DNA of 64,000 bases from Pseudomonas helmanticensis (GCF_900182985.1 NZ_FXUY01000001.1:4785501-4849500), one strand, 5' to 3'. Shown: positions 26,074 to 35,678, counted from the stretch's first letter. The notes: a model not told the origin generated them from the letters alone. Numbers and translations are program-made.

Positions 26074-28134
26074 ATGACAAAAGCAAAAACAGGCAAGCCG
26101 GCGGAAGGATCGCGCAGTCGCTCGCAGATCATCGTGCTGTTCATCGCACTGATCGTGTTCATCATGCTGCTGTTCGCCAACTTCGCGTACCTCAATACCC
26201 AGGCGAACTACGACAAACAGTACATCGGCCACGCCGGTGAGCTGCGCGTGCTCTCGCAACGCATTGCCAAGAACGCCACCGAAGCCGCGGCCGGCAAGGC
26301 TGCCGCGTTCAAGCTGCTCAGCGATGCGCGCAACGATTTCGCCTTGCGCTGGGGTTACCTGAAGAAGGGCGACGCGGTCACTGGCCTGCCGCCAGCCCCC
26401 GCCACCGTGCGCCCGGAAATGCGCGCCGTGCAACTGGACTGGGAACGCCTGCTGAAAAACACTGACGCCATTCTCTCTAGCGAACAGACCGTGCTGTCGC
26501 TGCATCAGGTCGCCGCGACCCTGGCCGAAACCGTGCCGCAGTTGCAGATCGAATACGAAAAAGTCGTCGAAATCCTCCTGCAACGTGGCGCCCCGGCGGC
26601 GCAGGTCGCCATGGCCCAGCGCCAATCGCTGCTGGCTGAACGCATCCTCGGCGCGGTCAACACCGTGCTCGCCGGCGATGAAAACTCCCAACAAGCCGCC
26701 GATGCCTTTGGCCGTGACGCCACCCGTTTCGGCCAAGTGCTCAACGGCATGCTGCAAGGCAACCCGACGCTGAAAATCAGCCAGGTCGAAGACCGCGACG
26801 CCCGCGCGCGTTTGAGCGAAATCTCCGAGCTGTTCCAGTTCGTCTCCGGCTCTGTCGATGAAATCCTCGAAACCTCGCCCGAGCTGTTCAAGGTTCGCGA
26901 ATCGGCGAGCAACATCTTCAGCCTCTCGCAAACCCTGCTCGACGAAGCCTCGCACCTGGCCACCGGTTTTGAAAACCTTGCCGGCGGGCGCAACACCGAC
27001 ACTATCGGCGGTTACGTCCTCGGTTTGCTGGCGCTGGCCTCGATCATACTCATCGGCATGGTTATGGTGCGCGAGACCAACCGGCAACTGCGCGAAACCG
27101 CCGAGAAGAACGAGCGCAACCAGAACGCAATCATGCGCCTGCTCGACGAAATCGAAGACCTCGCCGACGGTGACCTCACGGTGACGGCTTCGGTGACCGA
27201 AGACTTCACCGGCACTATCGCCGATTCGATCAACTACTCGGTCGACCAATTGCGCGATCTGGTCGCGACCATCAACCTCACCGCCGGCCAGGTCGCCGCA
27301 GCGGTGCAGGAAACCCAGGCCACCGCCATGCACCTGGCCCAGGCCTCGGAGCATCAGGCCCAGCAGATTTCCGAAGCGTCGACGGCAATCAGCGACATGG
27401 CCGAATCCATCGATCAGGTCTCGGCCAACGCCGCTGAGTCTTCCGCGGTCGCCGAGCGCTCCGTGGAAATTGCCAACAAGGGCAACGAGGTGGTGCACAA
27501 CACCATCCACGGCATGGACAACATTCGCGAACAGATTCAGGACACCGCCAAGCGCATCAAGCGTCTTGGCGAGTCGTCGCAGGAAATCGGCGACATCGTC
27601 AGCCTGATCGACGACATCGCTGACCAGACCAACATCCTCGCCCTCAACGCGGCGATTCAGGCGTCGATGGCCGGTGATGCCGGGCGCGGTTTTGCCGTGG
27701 TCGCTGACGAAGTGCAGCGCCTCGCCGAGCGCTCGTCCGCCGCCACCCGGCAGATCGAAACCCTGGTGCGGGCGATTCAGACCGACACCAACGAAGCGGT
27801 GATTTCCATGGAGCAGACCACCACCGAAGTGGTGCGCGGCGCGCGACTGGCGCAGGATGCCGGTGTGGCCCTGGAAGAAATCGAAGGCGTATCGAAGACC
27901 CTCGCGGCGCTGATTCAAAGCATCTCCAACGCGGCGCAGCAGCAGACCTCGTCGGCCGGGCAGATCTCGCTGACGATGAACGTGATCCAGCAGATCACTT
28001 CGCAGACTTCGTCCGGCTCCACGGCCACCGCCGAAAGCATCGGCAACCTGGCGAAAATGGCCAGTCAACTGCGCCGTTCGGTGTCCGGATTCACCTTGCC
28101 GGCGGCGTCCGCGCCGGCGACGGATAAAGTGTGA
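26074..28134 (+). CDS. pilJ: Type IV pilus methyl-accepting chemotaxis protein PilJ
   Basis: This 686-residue receptor feeds ChpA. Membrane segment 1 (about residues 20-42) is followed by a long periplasmic helical region with two PilJ-type modules (about 45-310). Membrane segment 2 (about 314-335), a HAMP region and the cytoplasmic signalling tip [46 protein letters not shown] near 508-552 follow. There is no C-terminal pentapeptide tether. A frame open from 25957 runs through the REPIN and was trimmed. chpA starts just past the stop. Confidence 0.96.
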   Translation: MTKAKTGKPAEGSRSRSQIIVLFIALIVFIMLLFANFAYLNTQANYDKQYIGHAGELRVLSQRIAKNATEAAAGKAAAFKLLSDARNDFALRWGYLKKGDAVTGLPPAPATVRPEMRAVQLDWERLLKNTDAILSSEQTVLSLHQVAATLAETVPQLQIEYEKVVEILLQRGAPAAQVAMAQRQSLLAERILGAVNTVLAGDENSQQAADAFGRDATRFGQVLNGMLQGNPTLKISQVEDRDARARLSEISELFQFVSGSVDEILETSPELFKVRESASNIFSLSQTLLDEASHLATGFENLAGGRNTDTIGGYVLGLLALASIILIGMVMVRETNRQLRETAEKNERNQNAIMRLLDEIEDLADGDLTVTASVTEDFTGTIADSINYSVDQLRDLVATINLTAGQVAAAVQETQATAMHLAQASEHQAQQISEASTAISDMAESIDQVSANAAESSAVAERSVEIANKGNEVVHNTIHGMDNIREQIQDTAKRIKRLGESSQEIGDIVSLIDDIADQTNILALNAAIQASMAGDAGRGFAVVADEVQRLAERSSAATRQIETLVRAIQTDTNEAVISMEQTTTEVVRGARLAQDAGVALEEIEGVSKTLAALIQSISNAAQQQTSSAGQISLTMNVIQQITSQTSSGSTATAESIGNLAKMASQLRRSVSGFTLPAASAPATDKV

Positions 28135-28145
28135 TCGGAGCGGTT

Positions 28146-31100
28146 ATGGGTGATCGGCACGACTATGTGGCCCTCGAATGGGTCAAGGGCGAAATTGCCG
28201 AAACGCTGAAGCAGGCGCATCAGGCGATTGAAGCCGTGCTCGATGATCCGCAGGCCTTTGCGGGGCTGGACGAATGCCTGGATTACATCCATCAGGTCCA
28301 CGGCAGCCTGCAAATGGTCGAGTTCTACGGTGCCGCCCTGCTCGCCGAAGAGATGGAGCAACTGGTTGCAGCCTTGCAGCACGAGCGCGTCAGCCATCGC
28401 GACGAAGCCCTGCACCTGTTGTTGCAAGCGCTCGGGCAATTGCCGATCTACCTCGACCGTGTGCAGAACGCTCGCCGGGATCTGCCGTTGGTGGTGTTGC
28501 CGCTGATCAACGATCTGCGCAGTGCCCGTGGCGAAAGCCTGCTCTCGGAAACCAGCCTGTTCAGCCCGCAATTGCCGGAGTTAGCACCGCTGAGCGCAGA
28601 AGCGTTGGCACTGCTGGAACCGGCCGAACTGCCGAATGTGCTGCGCAAATTACGCCAGATGCTGCAAATGGCCTTGGTCGGTTTGCTGCGCGAGCAGGAC
28701 GACCAGACGCACCTCGAGTACCTGGCCAAAGTCTTCACCCGCCTCGAAGCGCTGAGCGGCGATTCGCCCCTGAGCCCGTTGTGGCAAGTCGCCTCGGCGC
28801 TGGTCGAAGGCATGCGCGAAGGCGCCATCGCCAACAGTCCGGCGCTGCGCAGTCTGTTCAAGGACGCCGACAAAGAGCTCAAGCGCCTGCTCGAGCAAGG
28901 TATGTCGGGCCTTAATCAGCCGCCCCCGGCGGAGCTGCTGAAAAGCCTGTTGTTCTATATTGCCAAAGCCGAACATCCCACCGGGCAGATGCTGACCATG
29001 AAAGATCGCTACTCGCTGGACGACGCGTTGCCCGACAGCGCGATGGTCGACGAAGAACGCGCGCGCCTGGCCGGCCCTGACCGCGACGCGATGCGCTCGG
29101 TGCTGGCGGCACTGTGCGAAGAGCTGGTGCGGGTCAAGGAACGCCTCGATCTGTTCGTGCGCAGCGATCGCCAGCACACTTCGGATCTGGAAAGCCTGCT
29201 CGCGCCATTAAGGCAGATCGCCGACACCCTTGCCGTGCTCGGTTTCGGCCAGCCGCGCAAAGTCATCATCGATCAACTGGCCGTGGTGCTCAGCCTCGCC
29301 CAAGGCCAGCGTGAACCGAATGACGCGATCCTGATGGACGTTGCCGGCGCGCTGCTTTACGTCGAAGCGACGCTGGCCGGAATGGTCGGCACGGTCGAGC
29401 CGGAAAGTCCGGAAGACTCGCGCTTGCCCACCACCGACCTGACGCAGATTTATCAGATCGTGATCAAGGAAGCGCGCATCTGCCTGCAACAGGCCAAGGA
29501 CATGATCGTCGACTACATCGACGCCGATTGGGATCGCCAGCAACTGCAACCGTTGCCGGCGCTGCTGACCCAGGTGCGCGGTGCGCTGGCGATGATTCCG
29601 CTCAGCCGCGCGGCGAGTCTGGTCGAGGCCTGCAACGGTTTTATCCGCGAGCATCTGCTGCTCGATCCGCACGAGCCGGGTTGGGAGCAACTGGATCGTC
29701 TGGCCGATGTCATCAGCAGCCTCGAGTACTACCTCGAGCGCTTGAGTGACGATCCGCAGGCGCCGAGCGAGCAACTGCTGGACATCGCGCAGAAGTCCCT
29801 CGCCAACCTCGGTTATTTCCCTGACGAAGAGCCCGGCGAACACTCTGTGCCCGTGCTCGAAGACGTTCTCAGCCCCAGCGAAGCGCTGGTGATGCAGGAC
29901 CTGCAGGCGCTGGATGATCCCGAGATCGTGCAATCGTTGGCCGAGGTTCTGGCCAGCCCGGTTTCCGCGCTGAACCCGCCGGCGCTGATCACGCCCGGCA
30001 GCCTGATGCCGCCGCCGGCCGGCGAAGAACCGATCGACGACGAGCTGCGCGAAGTGTTCCTCGAAGAGACCGACGAAGTCCTCGAAGTGCTCCATGAATA
30101 CCTGCCGCGCTGGACCGCCAACCCGCAGGATCGCGATGCGCTGACTGAACTGCGCCGCGCCTTCCATACCCTCAAGGGCAGCGGGCGCATGGTCCGCGCG
30201 CTGATCCTCGGTGAGCTGGCGTGGGCCGTGGAAAACCTGCTCAACCGTGTGCTTGAACAAAGTGTCGAACCGGGATCGGTGGTGCAGCAACTGCTGACCG
30301 ACACGGTGCTCTTGCTGCCCGAATTGATCAACGAATTCGCCACTAACAGCCAGCGTCAGCGCAGCGATGTCGATCAGCTTGCCGCCCGTGCCCACGCATT
30401 GGCCAAAGGTGACGAACCGCTGGCCGCCGAAGACATCGACGATGTCGCTGCACTCGATCCGCTGTTGCTGGAGATCTTCCGCAAAGAAGCCGAAACCCAT
30501 CTCGCCAGCCTCAACCGTTTCCTCGATCAAGCCGCCGAGCATGTGCCGTTGCAGGCCAGCGATGAATTGCAGCGCGCGCTGCATACGCTCAAGGGCAGCG
30601 CCTCAATGGCCGGGGTTTTGCCGATTGCCGAATTGGCCGCGTCGCTCGATCAACTGGCCCGCGAGTTCAAGGCGCATCAGTTGCCGCTTGACCTCGACGA
30701 AGTGGAATTGCTGCTGGAAGCCGAGGGCCTGTTTCGTATTGGCCTGCGTCAGCTCAAGCACGATCCGCTGGCGCCGATTGTCGGTGCGCAATCGCTGATC
30801 AAACGCACCGACGCGCTGCTCGCCGAGCGCCTCGAAACCATCCTCAATGCACCGAACACCGGGTTGCGGATCAAGCGTGACCCGCAACTGATCAACAACT
30901 TCCTCGCCCAAGGCATGGACATCCTCCTCGACGCCGAAAACCTCTTGCAGCGCTGGCAGCAACATCCCGGCGAGCGTCAGGAACTCAGCGCCTTGCTGGA
31001 TGAACTGACCACCCTCGGCGAAGGCGCGCACATGGCCGATCTGCTGCCGGTCGATGTCCTGTGTGAAGCCTTGCTCGACCTGTATGGCGCTGTGGAAGAA

Positions 31101-34055
31101 AGCAGCCTGGCGGTCAGCGAGCGGTTTTTCCAGGAAGCGCAAAACGCTCATGAAGCGCTGATCAACATGCTCGACGAACTGGCGGCCGGGCAGGAAGTCA
31201 CGCCGCAGCCGGCGCGGATTCGGGCCCTGCATGATCTGCTTGATGAGAGCCTCGATCCGTCGTCGATGGGCCTGATTCGCAGCGATGGCAGCCGTACTTT
31301 GAGTATCCGTGAACTGGGCAGCGCCACCGCTGAGTTGCAGCAAAAGGCAATGGCGCTTGAACCCGATGACGAAATTGTCGAGATCTTCCTTGAAGAAGCG
31401 GTGGACATTCTCGACAGCTCCGGCCAAGCCTTGCAGCGCTGGCTCAGCGACCCCGACAACACAGCGCCGCTGTCCTCGTTGCAGCGGGATTTGCATACGC
31501 TCAAGGGCGGCGCGCGGATGGCTGAAGTCGAGGCCATCGGCGATCTGGCGCAAGAGCTGGAAAGTCTCTACGAAGGCCTGGTCGATCGTCGCTACAGCTA
31601 CAGCGAAACCTTGGGGCGATTGCTGCTCAAAAGTCACGACCGCTTGGCGTTGTTGCTTGATCAACTGCAAAACCATCAGCCGCTGACGCCGGCACAGGAT
31701 CTGATCGACGTTATCCGTCAGGTCCGCCAAGGCCAGAACGTTGCCGAAGTGCCGCCAGCAACAACCGATCACGACAGCGCCGGTCACGACCCGGAGTTGC
31801 TGGAGATATTCCTCGAAGAAGGTTTCGACATCATCGAAAACTCCGGCGCCGCACTGCTGCGCTGGCAGGCCGAGCCGGGCAATCGTCAGGAAGTGGAAAC
31901 CCTGCTGCGCGATCTGCACACCCTCAAGGGGGGCGCGCGGATGGTCGAGATCGGCCCGATCGGCGACCTCGCGCATGAGCTGGAATACCTTTACGAAAGT
32001 CTTTCCAGTGGCGCCTTGCAGCCGTCGGCGGAGCTGTTTGCGCTGGTGCAGCGCGGGCATGATCGTTTGGCGCAAATGCTCGATGGCGTGCGCGCCGGGC
32101 AACCGTGCCCACCGGCGGATCGGCTGATCAACGCGATCCAGAATTTCAGTCATCCGGCGACGGTAGAAACGCCGCCAGTGCTACCTGTTCCGGTCAAGAC
32201 TGACGTGGCACCGCCGGTTGCCGAGGCTGGCGCGGACATGGTCAAAGTCTCCGCCGAACTGCTCGATGAGCTGGTCAATCTGGCCGGCGAAACCTCGATC
32301 TTCCGGGGCCGTATCGAACAGCAGGTCAACGACGCGCAGATCGCTCTGAACGAGATGGAAACCACCATCGAGCGTATGCGCGATCAGTTGCGCCGCCTCG
32401 ACACTGAAACCCAGGGGCGGATTCTCAGCCGTCAGCAAGTCGATGCCGAACGCCTCGGCTACGAAGATTTCGATCCGCTGGAAATGGACCGTCATTCACA
32501 GTTGCAGCAACTGTCGCGGGCGCTGTTCGAATCGGCTTCCGACCTGCTCGATCTCAAGGAAACCCTCGACCGCCGTAACCACGACGCCGAGAACCTGCTG
32601 CAGCAACAGGGCCGCATCAACACTGAATTGCAGGAAGGCCTGATGCGCACGCGCATGGTGCCGTTCGAGCGCATGTTGCCGCGCCTGAAACGCATCGTCC
32701 GCCAGGTCGCTGAAGAGCTGAACAAAGACGTCGCGTTTGTCGTCGGCAACGCCGAAGGCGAGATGGATCGCAACGTCCTCGAACGCATGGCCGCGCCGCT
32801 GGAACACATGCTGCGCAACGCCGTCGACCATGGTCTGGAATCCGCCGAAGTGCGCCTGGCGGCGGGTAAACCGGCGCAAGGGCAGATCAGCCTCGACCTG
32901 TCCCGCGAGGGCGGCGACATCGTTTTCGATATCCGCGATGACGGTGCCGGGGTGCCACTGGAAGCGGTGCGGCGCAAGGCGATCAAGCGCGGCATGCTCG
33001 CGCCGGAAGCCGAGATCAGCGACCGCGACGTGTTGCAGTTCATCCTCCAGCCGGGGTTTTCCACGGCGGAAAAGATTACCCAGATTTCCGGGCGCGGCGT
33101 CGGCATGGACGTGGTGCATGAAGAAGTGCGGCAACTCGGCGGCAGCATGAGCATTGATTCCGTGCCGGGGCAGGGCGTGCATTTCCGTATTCGCTTGCCG
33201 TTCACCGTGTCGGTCAACCGCGCGTTGATGGTGCAGTGCGGTGAGGATCAATACGCGATCCCGCTGAACACCATCGAAGGCATCGTCCGCGTCTTGCCGA
33301 ATGATCTGGAAGGGCACTTCCGCGTTGATCCGCCGCGCTATCAATACGGCGGCCAGACCTATGAGCTGTGCTACCTGGGCGAACTGCTGAAAACCGCGCC
33401 ACGGCCGAAACTGCTCGGGCAGAACTTGCCATTGCCGGTGCTGCTGGTGCACTACAACGACCGGCACATTGCGGTGCAGGTTGATGCGATGGCGGGTACG
33501 CGCGAAATCGTGGTCAAGAGCCTCGGCGCGCAATTCGCAGCGGTGCAGGGCGTGTCCGGGGCGACGATTCTCGGCGACGGCAGGGTGGTGCTGATTCTCG
33601 ATCTGCTCGCGCCGATCCGCGCGATGCAGGCACGCATTGCACAGACGCCGACGCTGCCGGAAATCGACAGCGAACCGCAGAAACCGTTGCTGGTGATGGT
33701 GGTCGACGACTCGGTCACGGTGCGCAAGGTCACCAGCCGTTTGCTCGAACGTCACGGCATGAACGTGCTGACCGCCAAGGACGGCGTCGACGCCATGCTG
33801 CTGCTCGAAGAACACATGCCCGACCTGATGCTGCTCGACATCGAAATGCCGCGCATGGACGGCTTCGAAGTCGCCACCCAGGTGCGCAACGACGAGCGCC
33901 TGCAACACCTGCCGATCATCATGATCACCTCACGCACCGGGCAGAAACACCGCGACCGTGCGATGGCCATCGGCGTCAACGACTACCTCGGCAAGCCGTA
34001 TCAAGAGTCGGTGTTGCTTGAAAGCATTGCCCAGTGGAGCAAGAAACATGCATGA
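28146..34055 (+). CDS. chpA: ChpA chemosensory histidine kinase with multiple phosphotransfer domains and receiver
   Basis: ChpA is the 1969-residue hub kinase of the pilus chemosensory system. Phosphotransfer-type modules read, in order: His49 (HQVHGSLQM), Thr475 in the His position (LTQVRGALAM), His674 (HTLKGSGRM), His813 (HTLKGSASM), Thr955 (TTLGEGAHM), and His1117 and His1258 (both HTLKGGARM). Then come the dimerisation helices, the ATPase (HMLRNAVDHGLE near 1554, DDGAGVP, GRGVGMDVV) and a CheW-like domain. A receiver with Asp1898 (LMLLDIEMPRMDG) ends the protein. The ATG at 28146 has GGAG upstream; a GTG at 28131 is possible. P. aeruginosa ChpA is about 500 residues longer. Confidence 0.95.
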   Translation: MGDRHDYVALEWVKGEIAETLKQAHQAIEAVLDDPQAFAGLDECLDYIHQVHGSLQMVEFYGAALLAEEMEQLVAALQHERVSHRDEALHLLLQALGQLPIYLDRVQNARRDLPLVVLPLINDLRSARGESLLSETSLFSPQLPELAPLSAEALALLEPAELPNVLRKLRQMLQMALVGLLREQDDQTHLEYLAKVFTRLEALSGDSPLSPLWQVASALVEGMREGAIANSPALRSLFKDADKELKRLLEQGMSGLNQPPPAELLKSLLFYIAKAEHPTGQMLTMKDRYSLDDALPDSAMVDEERARLAGPDRDAMRSVLAALCEELVRVKERLDLFVRSDRQHTSDLESLLAPLRQIADTLAVLGFGQPRKVIIDQLAVVLSLAQGQREPNDAILMDVAGALLYVEATLAGMVGTVEPESPEDSRLPTTDLTQIYQIVIKEARICLQQAKDMIVDYIDADWDRQQLQPLPALLTQVRGALAMIPLSRAASLVEACNGFIREHLLLDPHEPGWEQLDRLADVISSLEYYLERLSDDPQAPSEQLLDIAQKSLANLGYFPDEEPGEHSVPVLEDVLSPSEALVMQDLQALDDPEIVQSLAEVLASPVSALNPPALITPGSLMPPPAGEEPIDDELREVFLEETDEVLEVLHEYLPRWTANPQDRDALTELRRAFHTLKGSGRMVRALILGELAWAVENLLNRVLEQSVEPGSVVQQLLTDTVLLLPELINEFATNSQRQRSDVDQLAARAHALAKGDEPLAAEDIDDVAALDPLLLEIFRKEAETHLASLNRFLDQAAEHVPLQASDELQRALHTLKGSASMAGVLPIAELAASLDQLAREFKAHQLPLDLDEVELLLEAEGLFRIGLRQLKHDPLAPIVGAQSLIKRTDALLAERLETILNAPNTGLRIKRDPQLINNFLAQGMDILLDAENLLQRWQQHPGERQELSALLDELTTLGEGAHMADLLPVDVLCEALLDLYGAVEESSLAVSERFFQEAQNAHEALINMLDELAAGQEVTPQPARIRALHDLLDESLDPSSMGLIRSDGSRTLSIRELGSATAELQQKAMALEPDDEIVEIFLEEAVDILDSSGQALQRWLSDPDNTAPLSSLQRDLHTLKGGARMAEVEAIGDLAQELESLYEGLVDRRYSYSETLGRLLLKSHDRLALLLDQLQNHQPLTPAQDLIDVIRQVRQGQNVAEVPPATTDHDSAGHDPELLEIFLEEGFDIIENSGAALLRWQAEPGNRQEVETLLRDLHTLKGGARMVEIGPIGDLAHELEYLYESLSSGALQPSAELFALVQRGHDRLAQMLDGVRAGQPCPPADRLINAIQNFSHPATVETPPVLPVPVKTDVAPPVAEAGADMVKVSAELLDELVNLAGETSIFRGRIEQQVNDAQIALNEMETTIERMRDQLRRLDTETQGRILSRQQVDAERLGYEDFDPLEMDRHSQLQQLSRALFESASDLLDLKETLDRRNHDAENLLQQQGRINTELQEGLMRTRMVPFERMLPRLKRIVRQVAEELNKDVAFVVGNAEGEMDRNVLERMAAPLEHMLRNAVDHGLESAEVRLAAGKPAQGQISLDLSREGGDIVFDIRDDGAGVPLEAVRRKAIKRGMLAPEAEISDRDVLQFILQPGFSTAEKITQISGRGVGMDVVHEEVRQLGGSMSIDSVPGQGVHFRIRLPFTVSVNRALMVQCGEDQYAIPLNTIEGIVRVLPNDLEGHFRVDPPRYQYGGQTYELCYLGELLKTAPRPKLLGQNLPLPVLLVHYNDRHIAVQVDAMAGTREIVVKSLGAQFAAVQGVSGATILGDGRVVLILDLLAPIRAMQARIAQTPTLPEIDSEPQKPLLVMVVDDSVTVRKVTSRLLERHGMNVLTAKDGVDAMLLLEEHMPDLMLLDIEMPRMDGFEVATQVRNDERLQHLPIIMITSRTGQKHRDRAMAIGVNDYLGKPYQESVLLESIAQWSKKHA

Positions 34056-34518
34056 GCGCCGGCATAATCAGCGCACCAGCCAACTGACCGGGTTGTTGCT
34101 GCCGTTGGCGGATCGTAATTTGATCCTGCCTAACGTTGCTGTTGCTGAGTTGATCGATTACCAGGCCAGTGCCTTCGATCTGGATACGCCGCCGTGGTAT
34201 CTGGGGCGGGTCAAGTGGCGTGAGCGGCAGATTCCGTTGTTGAGTTTCGAGTCGGCGTGCGGGCAGAAAATCGTCATTGGCGAGCGTGCGCGGATCGTGA
34301 TTTTGAATGCGCTGGGCGGGTTGCCGGAGTTGAAGTTCATTGCGCTGCTGGTGCAGGGGATTCCGCGTTCTTACAAGCTTGATAGCCAGTTGAGTTATGT
34401 CGACGTGCCGTTGTGTGCGCTGGAGCAGGCAGCGGTGCAGGTCGGGGAACAGGTGGCGAAGGTGCCGGATTTGTTGGGGTTGGAGAAGTTGTTGGTGGAT
34501 GCGGGGCTGGTCCATTGA
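34048..34518 (+). CDS. chpC: CheW-like adaptor ChpC
   Basis: This 156-residue CheW-domain protein begins MHERRHNQRTSQLTGLLLPLADRNLILPNVAVAELIDYQ. It has WYLGRVKWRERQIPLLSFESACG near residue 50 and IPRSYKLDSQLSYV near 108. It overlaps the chpA stop. In P. aeruginosa ChpC is a second CheW-like adaptor after ChpB; here it follows ChpA directly, and no methylesterase gene is present. The upstream extension to 33958 lies in chpA and is rejected. Confidence 0.9.
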   Translation: MHERRHNQRTSQLTGLLLPLADRNLILPNVAVAELIDYQASAFDLDTPPWYLGRVKWRERQIPLLSFESACGQKIVIGERARIVILNALGGLPELKFIALLVQGIPRSYKLDSQLSYVDVPLCALEQAAVQVGEQVAKVPDLLGLEKLLVDAGLVH

Positions 34519-34548
34519 TCCAGAGTCTTCAGTGTTCTGGATGGCCTC

Positions 34549-34641
34549 TTCGCGAGCAGGCTCGCTCCCACAGTTGATCTTCGGTGATCCTGGATTTTGC
34601 GTACGACACAGACCTCCTGTGGGAGCGAGCCTGCTCGCGAA
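34549..34641. repeat. REPIN, GTGGGAGCGAGC variant, inverted pair
   Basis: Units at 34549-34573 and 34617-34641 are exact inverses of the CTGTGGGAGCGAGCCTGCTC type found at 22.2 kb. It occupies the start of the 529-base gap after chpC. From 34642 to 34798 I see nothing that supports a gene. Confidence 0.87.
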
Positions 34642-34798
34642 AGCGCCAGTCGCCACACCTTAATCCGACAGAAAAATCCTCAATCTCCGTGCGCAATAAA
34701 CGCCTTCCAGCCCCGCTGTTTAAAGACACTCTGTGTTACGGCTCCCTAGCCTACAAATCCTTGCGCCGCTGCCTACGCATGCACCAGAATCCGCCGGC

Positions 34799-34827
34799 TT
34801 GTGCGCCTTTGGCATGCTGCGTAACTT
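34799..34827 (+). promoter_or_regulatory. Predicted promoter of the DUF6124 gene leader
   Basis: TTGTGC (34799-34804) and TAACTT (34822-34827) are separated by 17 bases, an acceptable sigma-70 pair. The predicted start is near 34834, exactly where the first leader hairpin begins (34835). Not tested. Confidence 0.45.
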
Positions 34828-34834
34828 GATTCCG

Positions 34835-35047
34835 TCACTGATTCCCAGTGATCGGGTTTAGCAGCCCGTGGTTAATCTAAGGGTGCACATACACCATCGT
34901 CAGGCTTCGCCTGCATTCGATGGCGGCTGTGCGCAGGGCGCTTCGGCGCGCCGGCTTCCTTAGGTTCCCCGGTCTGCTAACCTGCGTTCAGCTGCCACCC
35001 CTTCTTTTAGCAGAGAAGTGGTTCCAGCTTTATTTCGGAACCTGAAG
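34835..35047 (+). promoter_or_regulatory. Highly structured leader RNA with duplicated, mutually exclusive pairing strand
   Basis: About 213 nt fold as follows. The 5' hairpin is TCACTG/CAGTGA (34835-34851). TTAGCAG (34858-34864) pairs with CTGCTAA (34974-34980), enclosing three hairpins: GGTG/CACC (34882-34895), CATCG...CGATG containing CAGGC/GCCTG (34895-34922), and a UUCG-capped GGGCGC stem (34936-34952). A second identical TTTAGCAG forms exactly the loop (35006-35013) of the hairpin CTTCT/AGAAG. It could capture CTGCTAA instead. The last hairpin GGTTCC/GGAACC (35020-35042) covers the only Shine-Dalgarno-like bases before the ATG at 35048. The layout resembles a switch; the ligand or protein is unknown. 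Confidence 0.65.
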
Positions 35048-35413
35048 ATGATTAAACCAACGCCTAACCCCCCGCTCACAGACCCGGCATCCCCCTACGA
35101 ATCCCCCGACTCCAAGAAATTCCACGAAGCCGCCGAACGCGCCCTCGACCATTACCTCGGCCCGACCAACGCCGACCTGATGGCCACGCCCTACACCCCG
35201 AACACGCTGTACATGGCCAACCCGAATGCCGACACCGAATCCCTGCTGGCTGACGCCAGCGAAACCCTTGGTTCGGCTACGGTCATGCTCAATAACCACG
35301 CAGCAACGGTGGAAGGTACGCACCGCAAGACTGTGCAAGGTATTGCGCAGGTGGTGATGGTGGCGGAGATGGCCGTCAACCGTTTGTTGGATCGGTTGGT
35401 GCCGACGGAGTGA
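35048..35413 (+). CDS. DUF6124-like small protein behind a structured leader
   Basis: This 121-residue protein starts MIKPTPNPPLTDPASPYESPDSKKFHEAAERALDHYL. It has no signal peptide or membrane segment and ends in a helical region (HRKTVQGIAQVVMVAEMAVNRLLDRLVPTE). The N-terminal pattern NPPxTDPxSPYESxDSKKxxEAAxRALDHYL is one I recall from multi-copy Pseudomonas proteins labelled DUF6124; function unknown. The ATG at 35048 is preferred over a GTG at 35018. The gene stands alone between chpC and the mdc operon. Confidence 0.75.
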   Translation: MIKPTPNPPLTDPASPYESPDSKKFHEAAERALDHYLGPTNADLMATPYTPNTLYMANPNADTESLLADASETLGSATVMLNNHAATVEGTHRKTVQGIAQVVMVAEMAVNRLLDRLVPTE

Positions 35414-35425
35414 TTTAAAAGCCGA

Positions 35426-35601
35426 CCCTCACCCCAGCCCTCTCCCGGAGGGAGAGGGGGCCGACCGCGGGATGCTAACAAGTTACGCCGACCTGAAAGT
35501 ACCGCTGTGAATCCATAATCGACTCGGTGGGGCAGGTCGATGTATGGCGCTATACACCTCGGTCGGTCCCCTCTCCCCCCGGGAGAGGGCTAGGGTGAGG
35601 G
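35426..35601. repeat. MITE-like element with CCCTCACCCC inverted ends, copy 1
   Basis: The 176-base element has 21-base terminal inverted repeats (CCCTCACCCCAGCCCTCTCC... and its near-perfect inverse). The interior ends with GCAGGTCGATGTATGGCGC and CGGTCGGTCCCCTCTCC. It shares ends and internal blocks with the copies at 42953-43125 and 62780-62935. No coding capacity. It fills most of the gap between the DUF6124 gene and mdcA. Confidence 0.82.
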
Positions 35602-35649
35602 CGGCTCTTGATCGTTACCCTGAGCGTAATGATTCACCGCCGCGCTTGA

Positions 35650-35678
35650 TTGATGCCCCCACCCCACACGCCTACCTT
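35650..35678 (+). promoter_or_regulatory. Predicted promoter of the mdc operon
   Basis: TTGATG (35650-35655) and TACCTT (35673-35678) have 17-base spacing. They lie about 33 bases upstream of the mdcA ATG. No MdcR site could be assigned. Confidence 0.35.

Noticed and set aside
26005..28068. 687-residue frame antisense to pilJ
   Set aside because: It is a shadow of pilJ codon bias and includes a REPIN at its start.
28131..28145. GTG start for chpA overlapping the pilJ stop
   Set aside because: The ATG at 28146 has GGAG at good spacing and matches the family N-terminus MGDRHDYVALEWVKGEIAE; the GTG remains possible but less likely.
34584..34829. 81-residue frame between chpC and the DUF6124 gene
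   Set aside because: Its first part is translated REPIN sequence and it overlaps the predicted promoter; no binding site.
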